From an uncultured Blastococcus sp. (GTDB lineage: Bacteria > Actinomycetota > Actinomycetes > Mycobacteriales > Geodermatophilaceae), in assembly GCA_902805535.1 (NCBI GenBank), contig CADCTN010000001.1, positions 1-57,146 of the forward strand: a stretch of DNA of 57,146 nucleotides, written 5' to 3'. The notes below the pieces were generated by a model. That model was not told where the DNA came from and did no database searches. It saw nothing but the letters and a program-made list of their open reading frames with translations. Made by a program: the position numbers and the translations under genes. Below are positions 24,735-33,756 of this stretch, piece after piece (position 1 is the stretch's first letter; every line of letters begins with the position of its first letter).

Positions 24735-25129
24735 GGCCCGTCCACCTCGCACGCGTAGGGCGCCTCCGCCCGCGGGCTGCAGACCGCGGACGTGATCCGC
24801 CAGCCGGCGTCGGTCTCGGTGAGGAAGACGGTGTCGCCGGCCACCTTCACCTGCGCATCCCCGCCCCAGATCTCGACCGACTCGACATCCCCACCGTCCA
24901 GCGGCAGGTCCTGGACGGCGTCCGCGCACGGCGCGGACTCGCTGTGCTCGAACGCCACCAGGGTGGCGGGGGCGAGCAGGCCGCAGCGCTCCTCCGGATC
25001 GCCCGAGGGGTCCTCGAAGGTGACGGCCACCTGCCGCACCTCGGGCTCGTGCGCGCTCGCGCATCCGGTGAGCAGGAGGGCTCCGGCGGCGATGATCACC
25101 CCTCCCCTGCGCTTCGGGCATGCATGCAC
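24731..25129 (-). CDS. Hypothetical lipoprotein
   Basis: A 132-aa protein with a signal peptide (CPKRRGGVIIAAGALLLTGC) and lipobox LTGC, then a small soluble domain with paired cysteines (EERCGLLAP, SAPCADAV, TSAVCSP, YACEVDGP). These may form disulfides outside the cell. Residues VKVAGDTVFLTETDAGWRITSAVC resemble the scaffold of SnoaL/Mce-associated-like stress domains but the assignment is weak. AGGAGG lies 7 nt before GTG 25129; GTG 25132 is an alternative. First gene of the coupled trio with the 30-aa peptide and DUF6766 protein; divergent from the CrtI-like gene. Confidence 0.75.
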   Translation of the reverse strand: MHACPKRRGGVIIAAGALLLTGCASAHEPEVRQVAVTFEDPSGDPEERCGLLAPATLVAFEHSESAPCADAVQDLPLDGGDVESVEIWGGDAQVKVAGDTVFLTETDAGWRITSAVCSPRAEAPYACEVDGP

Positions 25130-25237
25130 CACGACACCTCCTGGGTCGGTCGCGGCGGGCTTCTTCACCGGTCCGACCGCTACCCCCGTCGGGTTCCCGC
25201 ACAAACGATCGTCACCCGATCTGCGGACCGGCGCGGT

Positions 25238-25243
25238 TACCGT
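25238..25243 (+). promoter_or_regulatory. Leaderless -10 TACCGT
   Basis: TACCGT lies 6 nt before GTG 25250 of the CrtI-like gene. Confidence 0.6.
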
Positions 25244-25249
25244 GGCGTG

Positions 25250-26752
25250 GTGGCTCGGGTGGCGGTCGTGGGGGCGGGCCTGGGCGGGCTGGCCGCGGCC
25301 GCACGGTTGGCGGCGGGCGGCCACGCCGTCACGGTGCTCGAGCGGTCGGCGCAGGTCGGCGGGAAGCTCGGCCGGTACGAGCGGGACGGCCACGTGTTCG
25401 ACACCGGCCCGAGCCTGGTCACCGTGCCGCAGGTCTACCGCGACCTGTTCGCCGCGACCGGGGCCCGGCTGGAGGACCACGTCGACCTCGTGCGCCTGGA
25501 CCCCGCCGTCGCCTACCGGTTCGCCGACGGCACGCAGCTGACCCTGCCGGGCACCGCCGCGGCCGTCCCCGACGCGCTGGAGCAGGCGCTCGGGAACGGG
25601 ACGGGCGAACAGTGGACGGCGCTCATGGCGCGGGCCGAAGCCATGTGGCGGATCAGCGAGCAGCCCTTCCTCCGCCGTCCGCTGCGCGGCGCGGCGACGC
25701 TGGCCCGGCTGGCCCGCAATCCGGCGGACGTGACGACGATCGCGCCGTGGCAGACGTTGCGCGGGCTCGGCAGCCGGCAGCTGGCCGACCCCCGGCTGCG
25801 GATGCTGCTGGACCGTTACGCGACGTACTCCGGCTCCGACCCGCGGCGGGCTCCCGCGGTGCTCGCCACCGTGCCCTACGCCGAGCAGTCGTTCGGCTCC
25901 TGGTACGTGCGGGGCGGCCTGCACCGGCTGGCGCTGGCGGTGGCCGAGCTCGCCGCCGGGTGCGGCGCCGGGATCCGCACCGGCAGCGGCGTGCGCCGGG
26001 TGCTCGTCGAGGGCGGCCGCGCCTGCGGCGTCGAGCTGCTCGACGGGGAGCGGGTGCCGGCCGACGTCGTCGTCTCCGGCGTCGACGCGACGGGGCTGTA
26101 CGGCGACCTGCTGCCGCCCGACCGGCGCACCCGCGGCACCCGGCGCGACCTGGCCGTCGCCACCCCGTCGCTGTCGGGAGTCGTGCTGCTGCTCGCCCTG
26201 GACGGCCGCACACCGGGGCTGGCACACCACACCGTGCTGTTCCCGGAGGACTACGACGCGGAGTTCGACGCCGTGTTCGGGACGGGCCGGTTCCCCGGTT
26301 CCCCCCGGCCGGTCGCCGACCCGACGGTCTACGTCAGCGCGCCGGACGACCCGGCGCTGCGTCCGGACGAGGACAGCGAGTCCTGGTTCGTCCTGGTGAA
26401 CGCGCCGCGGCACGATCCGGGCCGCGGAACGGACTGGGACGAGCCCGGCCTGGCCGACCGGTACGCCGCCGAGCTGCTCGCCGTGCTGGCGCGACGCGGC
26501 CTCGACGTCCGGTCCCGGGTGCGCTGGTGCGAGGTCCGGACGCCGGCCGACCTCGGCCGCGACACCGGCAGCGTCGGCGGATCCATCTACGGCTCGTCCA
26601 GCAACGGCACCCGCGCGGCCTTCCTGCGTCCGGCGAACGCCTCCCCGGTGCCGGGGCTCTTCCTCGTCGGCGGCTCTGCCCACCCGGGTGGCGGACTGCC
26701 GCTGGTGACCCTGTCGGCGGAGATCGTCGCCGGCCTCGTCGGGCCCGCCTGA
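25250..26752 (+). CDS. CrtI-type phytoene desaturase family FAD oxidoreductase
   Basis: A 500-aa flavoprotein. The N-terminal FAD loop VAVVGAGLGGLAAAARLAAGGHAVTVLE is followed by the substrate-proximal FDTGPSLVTVPQVYRDLFAATG. RYATYSGSDPRRAPAVLATVPYAEQSFGSWYVRGGLHRL lies mid-protein, and the C-terminal FAD motif is GLFLVGGSAHPGGGLPLVTLSAEIV. This is the carotenoid desaturase/ketolase family, including phytoene, zeta-carotene and diapo-carotenoid enzymes. No phytoene synthase or other crt genes are in the window, so the exact step is open. GTG 25250 is chosen for its leaderless -10; GTG 25247 is adjacent. Confidence 0.88.
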   Translation: MARVAVVGAGLGGLAAAARLAAGGHAVTVLERSAQVGGKLGRYERDGHVFDTGPSLVTVPQVYRDLFAATGARLEDHVDLVRLDPAVAYRFADGTQLTLPGTAAAVPDALEQALGNGTGEQWTALMARAEAMWRISEQPFLRRPLRGAATLARLARNPADVTTIAPWQTLRGLGSRQLADPRLRMLLDRYATYSGSDPRRAPAVLATVPYAEQSFGSWYVRGGLHRLALAVAELAAGCGAGIRTGSGVRRVLVEGGRACGVELLDGERVPADVVVSGVDATGLYGDLLPPDRRTRGTRRDLAVATPSLSGVVLLLALDGRTPGLAHHTVLFPEDYDAEFDAVFGTGRFPGSPRPVADPTVYVSAPDDPALRPDEDSESWFVLVNAPRHDPGRGTDWDEPGLADRYAAELLAVLARRGLDVRSRVRWCEVRTPADLGRDTGSVGGSIYGSSSNGTRAAFLRPANASPVPGLFLVGGSAHPGGGLPLVTLSAEIVAGLVGPA

Positions 26753-26781
26753 CCGGCACGCCCGGTGTCGGTGCCCGCTGC

Positions 26782-26787
26782 CAGTCT
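26782..26787 (+). promoter_or_regulatory. Candidate leaderless -10 CAGTCT
   Basis: CAGTCT ends 6 nt before the GTG of the DinB-family gene; it fits NANNNT only. Confidence 0.35.
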
Positions 26788-26793
26788 GTCGCG

Positions 26794-27306
26794 GTGCGCA
26801 CCGACCCGCCGGACTCCGGCTCCGAACGCGACCTGCTGACCGCCTACCTGGACTACCAGCGCGACACGATCCTGCTCAAGACCGAGGGCCTCACCACCGA
26901 GCAGCTCGCTCGCCCGATCCTGTCGTCGTCGCTCACGCTCGCGGGGTTGCTCAACCACCTGGCGCTGGTCGAGGACACCTGGTTCCGGGTCCGCTTCGCC
27001 GGCCTCCCCGACCACCAGCTGTGGGCCGGGCACGACTGGGACAGCGACCCGGACTACGAGTTCCGCACGGCCGTCGACCTCGCCCACGGCGAGCTGCGGG
27101 CGCGGTACGCCGACGCCTGTGCCCGCAGCCGGGAGGTCGTCGCCGCCGCGGCGAGCCTGGACGCGCTGTCGGTGGGCACGTCGTCGCGGACCGGCAACCG
27201 GTGGGACCTGCGCTGGATCCTGCTGCACCTGATCGAGGAGACCGCCCGGCACGCCGGCCACGCCGACCTGCTGCGCGAGGCGGTCGACGGCGTGACCGGG
27301 GACTGA
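26794..27306 (+). CDS. DinB superfamily (DUF664) protein
   Basis: A 170-aa four-helix protein of the DinB/DUF664 metal-binding group. It has LTAYLDYQRDTILLKTEGLTTEQLARP, LLNHLALVEDTWF with a ligand His, and ILLHLIEETARHAGHADLLRE with two further ligand histidines (HLIEE and RHAGH). Relatives include mycothiol- or bacillithiol-dependent S-transferases, which would suit a mycothiol producer with mshB in the same window; that is inference. GTG start. Confidence 0.9.
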   Translation: MRTDPPDSGSERDLLTAYLDYQRDTILLKTEGLTTEQLARPILSSSLTLAGLLNHLALVEDTWFRVRFAGLPDHQLWAGHDWDSDPDYEFRTAVDLAHGELRARYADACARSREVVAAAASLDALSVGTSSRTGNRWDLRWILLHLIEETARHAGHADLLREAVDGVTGD

Positions 27307-27308
27307 CA

Positions 27309-27334
27309 CGGTGGCGGCCGGCCTGCCGCCACCG
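27309..27334. terminator. Bidirectional terminator
   Basis: Perfect 10-bp arms CGGTGGCGGC / GCCGCCACCG with a 6-nt loop fill the gap between the convergent DinB and pepA stops. Confidence 0.85.
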
Positions 27335-27335
27335 T

Positions 27336-28856
27336 TCAGTCCAGGACGGTGTCGACCTGCTCGACCGGCGCCCCGGCCTCCAGCCAGTGCAGCAGCGTGC
27401 GCACGCCGAAGCCGGTGCCGCCCTTGACCACCTCGGCCTCGTCGGACCCGGCCCGAGCCGGGCCGGCGACGTCGAGGTGCGCCCACGGCAGGTCGCCGGC
27501 GAAGGGCTGCAGGAACAGCGCGGCCGTCGTCCCGCCGGGGTTCCCGGGCGCGTTGTTGGCGTCGGCCACGTCGCTGTCGAGCAGGTCGCGGTGCTCGTCC
27601 AGCAGCGGCATCCGCCACGACTGCTCACCCGCCTGCGTCCCGGCCGTCCGCAGGGCGTCGGCGAGGCCGTCGGTCGTGGCGAACAGCCCGGCCGTCCGGG
27701 CGCCGAGGGCGACCTTCATCGCCCCGGTCAGCGTCGCGACGTCGACCAGCACGGTCGCGCCGAGCTCGAGACGTGCGTAGGCGAGACCGTCGGCGAGGAC
27801 CATGCGGCCCTCGGCGTCGGTGTTGAGCACCTCGGTCGTCCGCCCACCCACGTGCCGGACGACGTCGGCCGGGCGGTAGGCGGACCCGGAGACGGCGTTC
27901 TCGGCGGCCGGCACCACGGCGGTCACCGCGATCGGCAGCCCCAGCCGCGCGGCGGCGTCGACGACGCCCAGGACGGCGGCACCACCGGCCATGTCGGTCT
28001 TCATCTCGCGCATGCCCGCGGTGGGCTTGATCGAGATGCCGCCGGTGTCGAAGGTGATGCCCTTGCCGACCAGGACCGGGTGCCCGTCGCCCGCCTCCGG
28101 GGAGCGGTAGGTGGCCACGACGACGCACGGCGGGGACGCCGATCCGCCACCGACGGCGAGGACGCCGCCGAAGCCGCCCGACCGCAGCTCGTCGGCACCG
28201 AGCACCTGCACCGTGACGTGCGGCCGGGAGCTCAGCCGCTCCACCGCCTGGTCGGCCAGCCAGGCGGGGTTCTTCACGTTGCTGGGGGTGTTGATCAGGT
28301 CGCGGGCCCAGGCGACCGCCTCGGCGGTGACCCGGCCGGCCTCGACCGCACCGGTGGCGGCCGGGTCGTCCGCGCCGGCCGCCACGACCGTGACCGTCTC
28401 CAACCGCGGCGGGTGCGGCCGGGAGAGCTCCCGGAACCGGTAGCCGGAGAGCAGGGCTGCCTCGACGGCGGCCCGGATCTCCACGGCACCGGCCGGCGCC
28501 GCGGGGCCGTCCAGGGGGAGGACGAGCCGCCGGGCGCCGTGCTCGGCCAGCGTCTGCGCCCGGCGCACCGCAGTGGCGACGTAGCTGCGGAGGTCGGGCA
28601 GGGTGCCCTCCCCGATGCCGACGGCGACGACGCTGCGCGGGCGGCGTCCCGCGACCGGGATGGCGGTGACCGTGCCGGCCGACCCCTTGTTGCCGGTGTC
28701 GGCCAGTGCGCCGGTGAGCAGCTCGGGGCTGACCGGCGGAGCAGCAGCCGAGGCGTTCAGCCAGGCCGGCAGCGCGCCACCGGTCCCGACGGGCACGGCG
28801 AGGACGTCGTCGGGCCCGAGCGCGGGGACGTCGGGAAGGATCTCGACCCGCGGCAA
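27336..28856 (-). CDS. pepA: Leucyl aminopeptidase (M17)
   Basis: A 506-aa M17 peptidase. The C-terminal catalytic domain has the metal and catalytic segments GKGITFDTGGISIKP and MKTDMAGGAAVLG. The family signature NTDAEGRMVLADGLAYA and TGAMKVALG follow. It removes N-terminal residues from peptides in the cytoplasm, usually as a two-metal hexamer. The N-terminal domain (about 1-160) is divergent, as is common. TTG 28856 is the first canonical start. A CTG at 28946 overlapping the DUF3117 stop (CTGA) is in frame, has AAGGG upstream and would add 30 low-complexity residues. Confidence 0.93.
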   Translation of the reverse strand: MPRVEILPDVPALGPDDVLAVPVGTGGALPAWLNASAAAPPVSPELLTGALADTGNKGSAGTVTAIPVAGRRPRSVVAVGIGEGTLPDLRSYVATAVRRAQTLAEHGARRLVLPLDGPAAPAGAVEIRAAVEAALLSGYRFRELSRPHPPRLETVTVVAAGADDPAATGAVEAGRVTAEAVAWARDLINTPSNVKNPAWLADQAVERLSSRPHVTVQVLGADELRSGGFGGVLAVGGGSASPPCVVVATYRSPEAGDGHPVLVGKGITFDTGGISIKPTAGMREMKTDMAGGAAVLGVVDAAARLGLPIAVTAVVPAAENAVSGSAYRPADVVRHVGGRTTEVLNTDAEGRMVLADGLAYARLELGATVLVDVATLTGAMKVALGARTAGLFATTDGLADALRTAGTQAGEQSWRMPLLDEHRDLLDSDVADANNAPGNPGGTTAALFLQPFAGDLPWAHLDVAGPARAGSDEAEVVKGGTGFGVRTLLHWLEAGAPVEQVDTVLD

Positions 28857-28942
28857 CGGCGCGGCCCCGGTCGCCGGCGAGGTGCCGGCGGCCGGGGCCG
28901 AGTCGTTCGCGGGGCTGCCCGGGGGCAGGCTCGCGGAGGTGT

Positions 28943-29110
28943 TCAGCTGGTCGCGCCCTTCAGTGCCTCCGACAGCGCCGCCGCCTCGTCGGGCGACAGC
29001 TCGACGACCAGGCGACCGCCTCCTTCGAGCGGTACGCGCATGACCAGACCGCGCCCTTCCTTGGTGACCTCGAGGGGACCTTCACCCGTGCGCGGCTTCA
29101 TGGCCGCCAT
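28943..29110 (-). CDS. DUF3117 small conserved protein (Rv1211-like)
   Basis: A 55-aa protein of the DUF3117 family: MAAMKPRTGEGPLEVTKEGR, then LVMRVPLEGGGRLVVELSPDEAAALSEAL. It is highly conserved in actinobacteria, probably a small beta protein with a C-terminal helix, function unknown. The gene neighbours tag as in M. tuberculosis Rv1211-Rv1210. GGAGG precedes the ATG. Confidence 0.93.
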   Translation of the reverse strand: MAAMKPRTGEGPLEVTKEGRGLVMRVPLEGGGRLVVELSPDEAAALSEALKGATS

Positions 29111-29190
29111 GCGTGCCTCCTTCATCGGCCCACGCCTGCTGCCGGGGCAGGAGGCGTGTGGCGTCGGTCGCTGCTGTGCGCTCTGGGGCA

Positions 29191-29219
29191 ATGATCCCGT
29201 ATGACCGGCGTCCGTCCAA
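29191..29219 (-). promoter_or_regulatory. Vegetative promoter of the DUF3117 gene
   Basis: TTGGAC (29219-29214) and GATCAT (29196-29191) are separated by 17 nt, upstream of the DUF3117 start, giving about 75 nt of untranslated leader. Confidence 0.5.
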
Positions 29220-29236
29220 CATGAGCCCCCCGCGGG

Positions 29237-29800
29237 TCACCCTCTCGCGTTCGCGCGGAAGCAGTCGGCGACGTGGTCGTAGACCATGCCGGTGGCCTGC
29301 ATGAGGGCGTAGGCCGTCGTCGGCCCGACGAAGGTGAATCCCCTGCGTTTGAGCTCCTTGGCCATGCGCACCGACTCCGGGCTCGTCGCCGGGACGTCCG
29401 CGAAAGTCGCCGGAGGAGGAGGCTCCGGGCCGGCCGGCGCGAAGGACCACAGGAGCTCCGACAGCCCCTCGGGCAGCTGCTGCGCCACCCGGGCGTTGGC
29501 GATCACCGCCGCGATCTTCGACCGGTTGCGGACGATGGCGGCATCGGCCAGCAGCCGCTCCTGGTCCTGCTCGGTGAACTCCGCGACGGCGTCGATGGAG
29601 AAGTTCGCGAAAGCGGCGCGGAACGCCGGGCGCTTGCGCAGGATCGTGATCCAGGCCAGGCCGGACTGGAAGGCCTCCAGGGACAGCTTCTCGAACAGCG
29701 CGTCGTCGCCCCGGACGGGGTTGCTCCACTCCTCGTCGTGGTAGCGGATGTACTCCGGCGCCGTGGTGGCCCATGCACACCGGATGAGGTCGTCGCCCAC
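29237..29800 (-). CDS. tag: DNA-3-methyladenine glycosylase I
   Basis: A 187-aa helix-hairpin-helix glycosylase excising 3-methyladenine from alkylated DNA. The zinc-type ligands are visible: Cys in IRCAWA, His in YHDEEW, and His and Cys in VYDHVADC. LSLEAFQSGLAWITILRKRPAFRAAF is the conserved early segment, and RGFTFVGPTTAYALMQATGMV lies before the C-terminal ligands. GTG 29800 has TAGGGT 7 nt upstream; the open frame extends 7 codons further but without support. Confidence 0.95.
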   Translation of the reverse strand: MGDDLIRCAWATTAPEYIRYHDEEWSNPVRGDDALFEKLSLEAFQSGLAWITILRKRPAFRAAFANFSIDAVAEFTEQDQERLLADAAIVRNRSKIAAVIANARVAQQLPEGLSELLWSFAPAGPEPPPPATFADVPATSPESVRMAKELKRRGFTFVGPTTAYALMQATGMVYDHVADCFRANARG

Positions 29801-29807
29801 GCGGCGG

Positions 29808-29813
29808 ACCCTA
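29808..29813 (-). promoter_or_regulatory. Leaderless -10 TAGGGT for tag
   Basis: TAGGGT ends 7 nt before the tag GTG. Confidence 0.6.
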
Positions 29814-29843
29814 GCGGGCACGGCAGGCCTGGCCGCCGCCGAC

Positions 29844-30749
29844 TCAGGGGACGGCGGTGCCGGCGTCGGACAGTTCCGAGGGCCGGGTCGGCACCGGGCT
29901 CCGCCGGGTGGCCAGCACGCAACCGACCAGCACCAGCGGCAGGCCGAGCGCGATACCGAGGGTGAAGGGCTCGTCCAGCAGGGCCACGCCGAGCAGGACG
30001 GCGACCGCGGGGTTGACGAAGGTGATCACCAGCGCACGCTGCGGGCCCACCTCCCGGATCAGCGCGAAGAACATCGCGAGCGCGACCGCGGTGCAGACGA
30101 CGCCGAGCCCGATCAGCGAGAGCCAGACCGGCGAGGACACCCCGGCCAGGTCGTCGGTCTGCGGCAGGGCGAACGGTGCGTAGACGACCGCGGTGACGAG
30201 GAGGGCGATCGAGCTGGCGGCGACGCCGGGCACCTCGGGCAGCGCGCGGGACACCACGAGGGGTCCGGTGGCGTAGCCGATCAGCACCAGGGCGATGGCC
30301 AGCAGCGGCAGGAGCTGGGCGCCGTCGATGTCGAGGCCGAGGAGGACACCGATGCCGACGACACCGATCGCCATGCCCAGGATCCGGACGGGGGTCAGCC
30401 GGTCGTCCTCGCCCGCCAGGCGGGACGCGACTGCGGCGACGAAGGGGACGCCCGCGACCAGCAGTCCGGTCAGCGAACTGGACAGCGAGCCCTCGGCATA
30501 GGCGATGAGGAACCAGGGGCCGGCCATCTCCAGCACGGTGAACAGCAGCAGCGCCCGCCAGTGCCGCAGGGCCGGCCGGAGCTGCCCCTTCGCGATCGTC
30601 CAGGGCAGCAACAGGGCCGCCCCCAGGACGCACCGGACGAACACGAGCATCTCCGGGGAGACCTCGTCGACGGCCACCTTGATCAGCAGGTAGGGGATCC
30701 CCCAGATCACCGACATCGCCAGGAACAGCGCCCACCCGCGCCGGCTCAC
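29844..30749 (-). CDS. EamA/DMT family transporter
   Basis: A 301-aa protein with ten predicted transmembrane helices in two EamA repeats: first helix WALFLAMSVIWGIPYLLIKVAV, and second repeat around ALVLIGYATGPLVVSRAL to the end. The WG.P. and EP-type motifs of the family (LLDEPFTLGIALGLPLVLVG) are present. Substrate unknown. GGGGAG lies 7 nt before the GTG. It is not closely similar in sequence to the other EamA protein in the window. Confidence 0.9.
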   Translation of the reverse strand: MSRRGWALFLAMSVIWGIPYLLIKVAVDEVSPEMLVFVRCVLGAALLLPWTIAKGQLRPALRHWRALLLFTVLEMAGPWFLIAYAEGSLSSSLTGLLVAGVPFVAAVASRLAGEDDRLTPVRILGMAIGVVGIGVLLGLDIDGAQLLPLLAIALVLIGYATGPLVVSRALPEVPGVAASSIALLVTAVVYAPFALPQTDDLAGVSSPVWLSLIGLGVVCTAVALAMFFALIREVGPQRALVITFVNPAVAVLLGVALLDEPFTLGIALGLPLVLVGCVLATRRSPVPTRPSELSDAGTAVP

Positions 30750-30843
30750 GTCCGCGCTCCCCTGCTCACCCCGCCATCCTCGCCCACGACCGACCGTGCA
30801 CGGGCAGGGGCGTTGCGGTGCGCACAGTGATCATGGCGCGCCC

Positions 30844-31308
30844 TCAGGCGGCGTCCGGCCTCCGGGCGGCCACCGCGGCGAACCGCCGCAGCGAACGGCG
30901 GATGCCGAGCAGGGCGAACGGTCGCACCAGGAACCAGCCGACGACGCCGAGGTAGCCGTAGGGCAGGTAGAGCCGCTCGGTCCACACGAAGGTCGAGCCG
31001 GCGCCGCGCGGGTGGATCTCGAAGATGCCCGGCCCACGGATGAGCCGGCCGGTGTGCTGCACCTCGACCCGCCGGGGCGGGTCCCACACGGTGATGATCA
31101 TCGTGTCGAGCACCCCGAGGTGCCGGCCGTTGGGCAGGGGGATGCCGGTCCGGGCGGCGAGCCGCCCGTGCAGCCCCTGGGCGGGGCCACCCACCGTCTC
31201 CACGTCGGTGGCCAGCATCCACTCGCCCTGGCTCGCCCAGTCGGTGAGCGCCGCCCAGACCCGCTCGGGCGGCGCGTCGACGTCCACCCGTTCGACCAGC
31301 TCAGGCAC
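30844..31308 (-). CDS. SRPBCC family protein
   Basis: A 154-aa helix-grip protein: ERVDVDAPPERVWAALTDWASQGEWM at the start, central TMIITVWDPPRRVEVQHTGRLIRGPGIFEI and FVWTERLYLPYGYLG, then a C-terminal helix rich in Arg. Ligand unknown; relatives are polyketide cyclase/dehydrase-like lipid-binding proteins. The GTG start overlaps the stop of the DivIVA-like gene by 8 nt. Confidence 0.85.
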   Translation of the reverse strand: MPELVERVDVDAPPERVWAALTDWASQGEWMLATDVETVGGPAQGLHGRLAARTGIPLPNGRHLGVLDTMIITVWDPPRRVEVQHTGRLIRGPGIFEIHPRGAGSTFVWTERLYLPYGYLGVVGWFLVRPFALLGIRRSLRRFAAVAARRPDAA

Positions 31309-31708
31309 GTGGGGACTCCTCGTCGTCGGGAACTGCGTCGTGGACGGGCCCGGCCGCCTCGTCGGCCACCGGTCCCCCGTCCTCCTTCACCGGCGCCGGA
31401 GCGGCCGGATGCACCTGCTGTCGTGCGTGGAGCGCGGCGATCTCGGCGTCCCGCTCGTCGAGCACCTGGGCCAACTGGTCGATCAGCCAGTCCACCTCCG
31501 ACATCCGGTAGCCCCGCGTCGTCACCGACAGCTGCAGGGCCCGGACGTCGTCCCCCGTGACCGGCCGGCTGCCGGGCAGCACGACCGGCGACGTCTCCGG
31601 GTCCGCCGGCTCCTGCGTCTCGCCCCGGCCCAGGAGCAGCGAGGCGCCGAGGAACAGCAGGGCCCCCACGACGAGCACCCCGACGACGAAGGCGACGAAC
31701 GAGAGCAT
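31301..31708 (-). CDS. DivIVA-domain membrane-anchored protein (Rv1209-like)
   Basis: A 135-aa protein with an N-terminal transmembrane helix (SFVAFVVGVLVVGALLFLGASLLLG), a Glu/Pro linker, then a short DivIVA-type segment (VRALQLSVTTRGYRMSEVDWLIDQLAQVLDERDAEIAALHAR). This ending is typical of coiled coils that sense curvature or bind division proteins. It matches the Rv1209 position next to tagA in M. tuberculosis. Its ATG overlaps the LOG-family stop by one base (TGATG). Role unknown, perhaps in cell envelope organisation. Confidence 0.8.
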   Translation of the reverse strand: MLSFVAFVVGVLVVGALLFLGASLLLGRGETQEPADPETSPVVLPGSRPVTGDDVRALQLSVTTRGYRMSEVDWLIDQLAQVLDERDAEIAALHARQQVHPAAPAPVKEDGGPVADEAAGPVHDAVPDDEESPRA

Positions 31709-32568
31709 CAGGCCTCGAGCGGGCCCTGCTCGACCGGGACGTGCTGCATGCCGCCGCCACCGTCCCCGGTGCGCCGGGCCGCGTCGGCGGCCTGGATCAC
31801 CGCCATCACCTCACCGATGTCGTCGGTGACCGTGATCAGGTCGAGGTCGGCGGCGTTGATCGTGCCGGCGGCCGCCAGCGTCGTGCGGATCCACTCCAGG
31901 AGGCCGGACCAGTACTCGGTGCCGAAGAGGATCACCGGGAAGCGGGTCACCTTGCGGGTCTGCACGAGCGTCAGCGCCTCGAACAGCTCGTCGAGCGTGC
32001 CGAAGCCGCCGGGCAGGATGACGAAGGCCTGGGCGTACTTCACGAACATCGTCTTGCGCACGAAGAAGTAGCGGAAGGCGATGCCGACGTCGACCCACTC
32101 GTTGAGGTCCTGCTCGAACGGCAGCTCGATGCCCAGGCCCACCGACAGGCCGCCCGCCTCGGAGGCGCCGCGGTTGGCCGCCTCCATCGCACCCGGCCCC
32201 CCACCGGTGATGACCGCGTAGCCGGCCTGGGCGAGCGCGGCGCCGATGGCCACGCCGACGGCGTAGTGCGGGTGGTCACGAGGGGTGCGGGCGCTGCCGA
32301 AGACGCTGACCGCGCGGGGCAGCTCGGCGAGCAGGCCGAATCCTTCGACGAACTCGCTCTGGATCCGCAGCACGCGCCACGGGTCGGTGTGCACCCAGTC
32401 GCTCGGGCCGCGCCGGTCGAGCAGCCGCTGGTCGGTCGTCGACTCCTGGTCCTGCGCGGTGGGTTCGCCGCCACGGAGCACCACCGGGCCGCGGTGCCGG
32501 GTGGGGCGCGGACGGCGGCCGTCGGGCGACGGCGCGCCGGTCGCGGGCGGGCTCGGGGGGACGGTCAT
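31708..32568 (-). CDS. LOG family protein (Rv1205-like nucleotide 5'-monophosphate phosphoribohydrolase)
   Basis: A 286-aa Rossmann-fold protein with the LOG signatures [16 protein letters not shown] and [21 protein letters not shown]. The PGGxGTxxE motif is catalytic in cytokinin-activating phosphoribohydrolases, and mycobacterial Rv1205 is a known LOG enzyme. The 60-residue N-terminal extension is disordered and basic. ATG start overlaps the dapE stop (ATGA), so it is cotranslated with dapE. Confidence 0.92.
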   Translation of the reverse strand: MTVPPSPPATGAPSPDGRRPRPTRHRGPVVLRGGEPTAQDQESTTDQRLLDRRGPSDWVHTDPWRVLRIQSEFVEGFGLLAELPRAVSVFGSARTPRDHPHYAVGVAIGAALAQAGYAVITGGGPGAMEAANRGASEAGGLSVGLGIELPFEQDLNEWVDVGIAFRYFFVRKTMFVKYAQAFVILPGGFGTLDELFEALTLVQTRKVTRFPVILFGTEYWSGLLEWIRTTLAAAGTINAADLDLITVTDDIGEVMAVIQAADAARRTGDGGGGMQHVPVEQGPLEA

Positions 32569-33683
32569 GCGGGGCTCCCGGACAGGTAGGCGATCAGGGC
32601 GTCCTCGGCCGGCTGGAGCCGGTCGACGAGGACGTGTTCCTCACGGGTGTGGGCCAGCTGCGGATCCCCGGGCCCGTAGTTGACCGCGGGGATGCCGAAA
32701 GCGGCGAACCGGGCGACGTCGGTCCAGCCGAGCTTGGCCCGCGCCGGCCGGCCCACGGCGGCCACGAACGCGGCCGCGGCGGGCTCGGCGAGCCCGGGCA
32801 GCGCGCCGCCGGCGTTGTCGGTGACGGTGAGCGTCGCCCCCGCGGCGAGGGCCTGGGCGAAGACGCTGCGCACGTGTGCCTCGGCGGCGTCCTCGTCCCG
32901 GTCGGGGGCGTAGCGGAAGTTCACGGTGAGGGAGGCCTCGTCGGGGATCACGTTGCCGGCGACGCCACCGGTGACGCCGACCGCGTTGAGCCCTTCCCGG
33001 TAGGTGAGCCCGTCGATCTCGACCCGGCGCGGCTCGTAGGCGGCCAGGGTCGCGAGCGCACCGGCAAGACCGTGCACCGCGTTGACGCCGAGCCAGCTGC
33101 GGGCGCTGTGCGCCCGCCGGCCGGCGGTGTGCAACTCCGCCCGCAGCGTGCCCTGGCAGCCGCCCTCGATCTCGCCGTCGGTGGGCTCCAGCAGGATCGC
33201 GAGGTCGCCGTAGAGCCAGCCCCGGCGCTCGCGGGCGACCCGGCCGAGTCCGTTCTTCGCCGACTCCACCTCCTCGTTGTCGTAGAAGAGGAACGTCAGG
33301 TCGTGCGCGGGCTCCGCGCCCGGGACGCCGAACCGGCCGGCCACCCGCAGCATGACGGCGTCCCCGGCCTTCATGTCACTGGTGCCACATCCGTACAGCC
33401 GCTGTAACCCGTCGACTTCCCGCAGCTCAGAGGGCAGGTTGTCGGCGATGGGCACGGTGTCGAGATGCCCGGCGAGCACGACCCGCGAGGGCCGGTCCAG
33501 CGACGTGCGCGCCAGCACCGAGTTGCCCACCCGCTCCACCTCGAGGCCTCCCAGGCCGCGCAGTGCGGCCTCCACCGCGTCCGCCAGGTGCTCCTCGGAC
33601 CCCGACACCGACGGCGCGTCCACCAGGGCCCGGGTCAGCGCGAGGACGTCGGCGGTGAGGTCCAGCGGCGGAAGGTCGGTCAC
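32565..33683 (-). CDS. dapE: Succinyl-diaminopimelate desuccinylase
   Basis: A 372-aa M20 metallopeptidase-like enzyme of lysine/diaminopimelate synthesis. Zn ligands lie in [15 protein letters not shown] and [13 protein letters not shown]. The catalytic EE is in [17 protein letters not shown], and the dimerisation lid has [14 protein letters not shown]. It removes succinate from N-succinyl-LL-DAP. GTG 33683 is leaderless-type with TAAGCT 8 nt upstream. Divergent from dapD, its pathway partner. Confidence 0.95.
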   Translation of the reverse strand: MTDLPPLDLTADVLALTRALVDAPSVSGSEEHLADAVEAALRGLGGLEVERVGNSVLARTSLDRPSRVVLAGHLDTVPIADNLPSELREVDGLQRLYGCGTSDMKAGDAVMLRVAGRFGVPGAEPAHDLTFLFYDNEEVESAKNGLGRVARERRGWLYGDLAILLEPTDGEIEGGCQGTLRAELHTAGRRAHSARSWLGVNAVHGLAGALATLAAYEPRRVEIDGLTYREGLNAVGVTGGVAGNVIPDEASLTVNFRYAPDRDEDAAEAHVRSVFAQALAAGATLTVTDNAGGALPGLAEPAAAAFVAAVGRPARAKLGWTDVARFAAFGIPAVNYGPGDPQLAHTREEHVLVDRLQPAEDALIAYLSGSPA

Positions 33684-33691
33684 GGCTGCCG

Positions 33692-33697
33692 AGCTTA
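33692..33697 (-). promoter_or_regulatory. Leaderless -10 TAAGCT for dapE
   Basis: TAAGCT ends 8 nt before the dapE GTG in a 73-bp divergent gap shared with dapD. Confidence 0.55.
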
Positions 33698-33743
33698 TGG
33701 GGCGCCTGCCGCACCGGCCCGTCCCGGCACGGACGGCGCTCGG

Positions 33744-33749
33744 TAGCGT
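33744..33749 (+). promoter_or_regulatory. Leaderless -10 TAGCGT for dapD
   Basis: TAGCGT ends 7 nt before the dapD GTG. Confidence 0.55.
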
Positions 33750-33756
33750 CGTCCCC

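Noticed and set aside
28857-28946. Extended pepA N-terminus from a CTG start
   Set aside because: The extra 30 residues are low-complexity Pro/Ala/Ser and TTG 28856 is acceptable, so it is kept only as an alternative.
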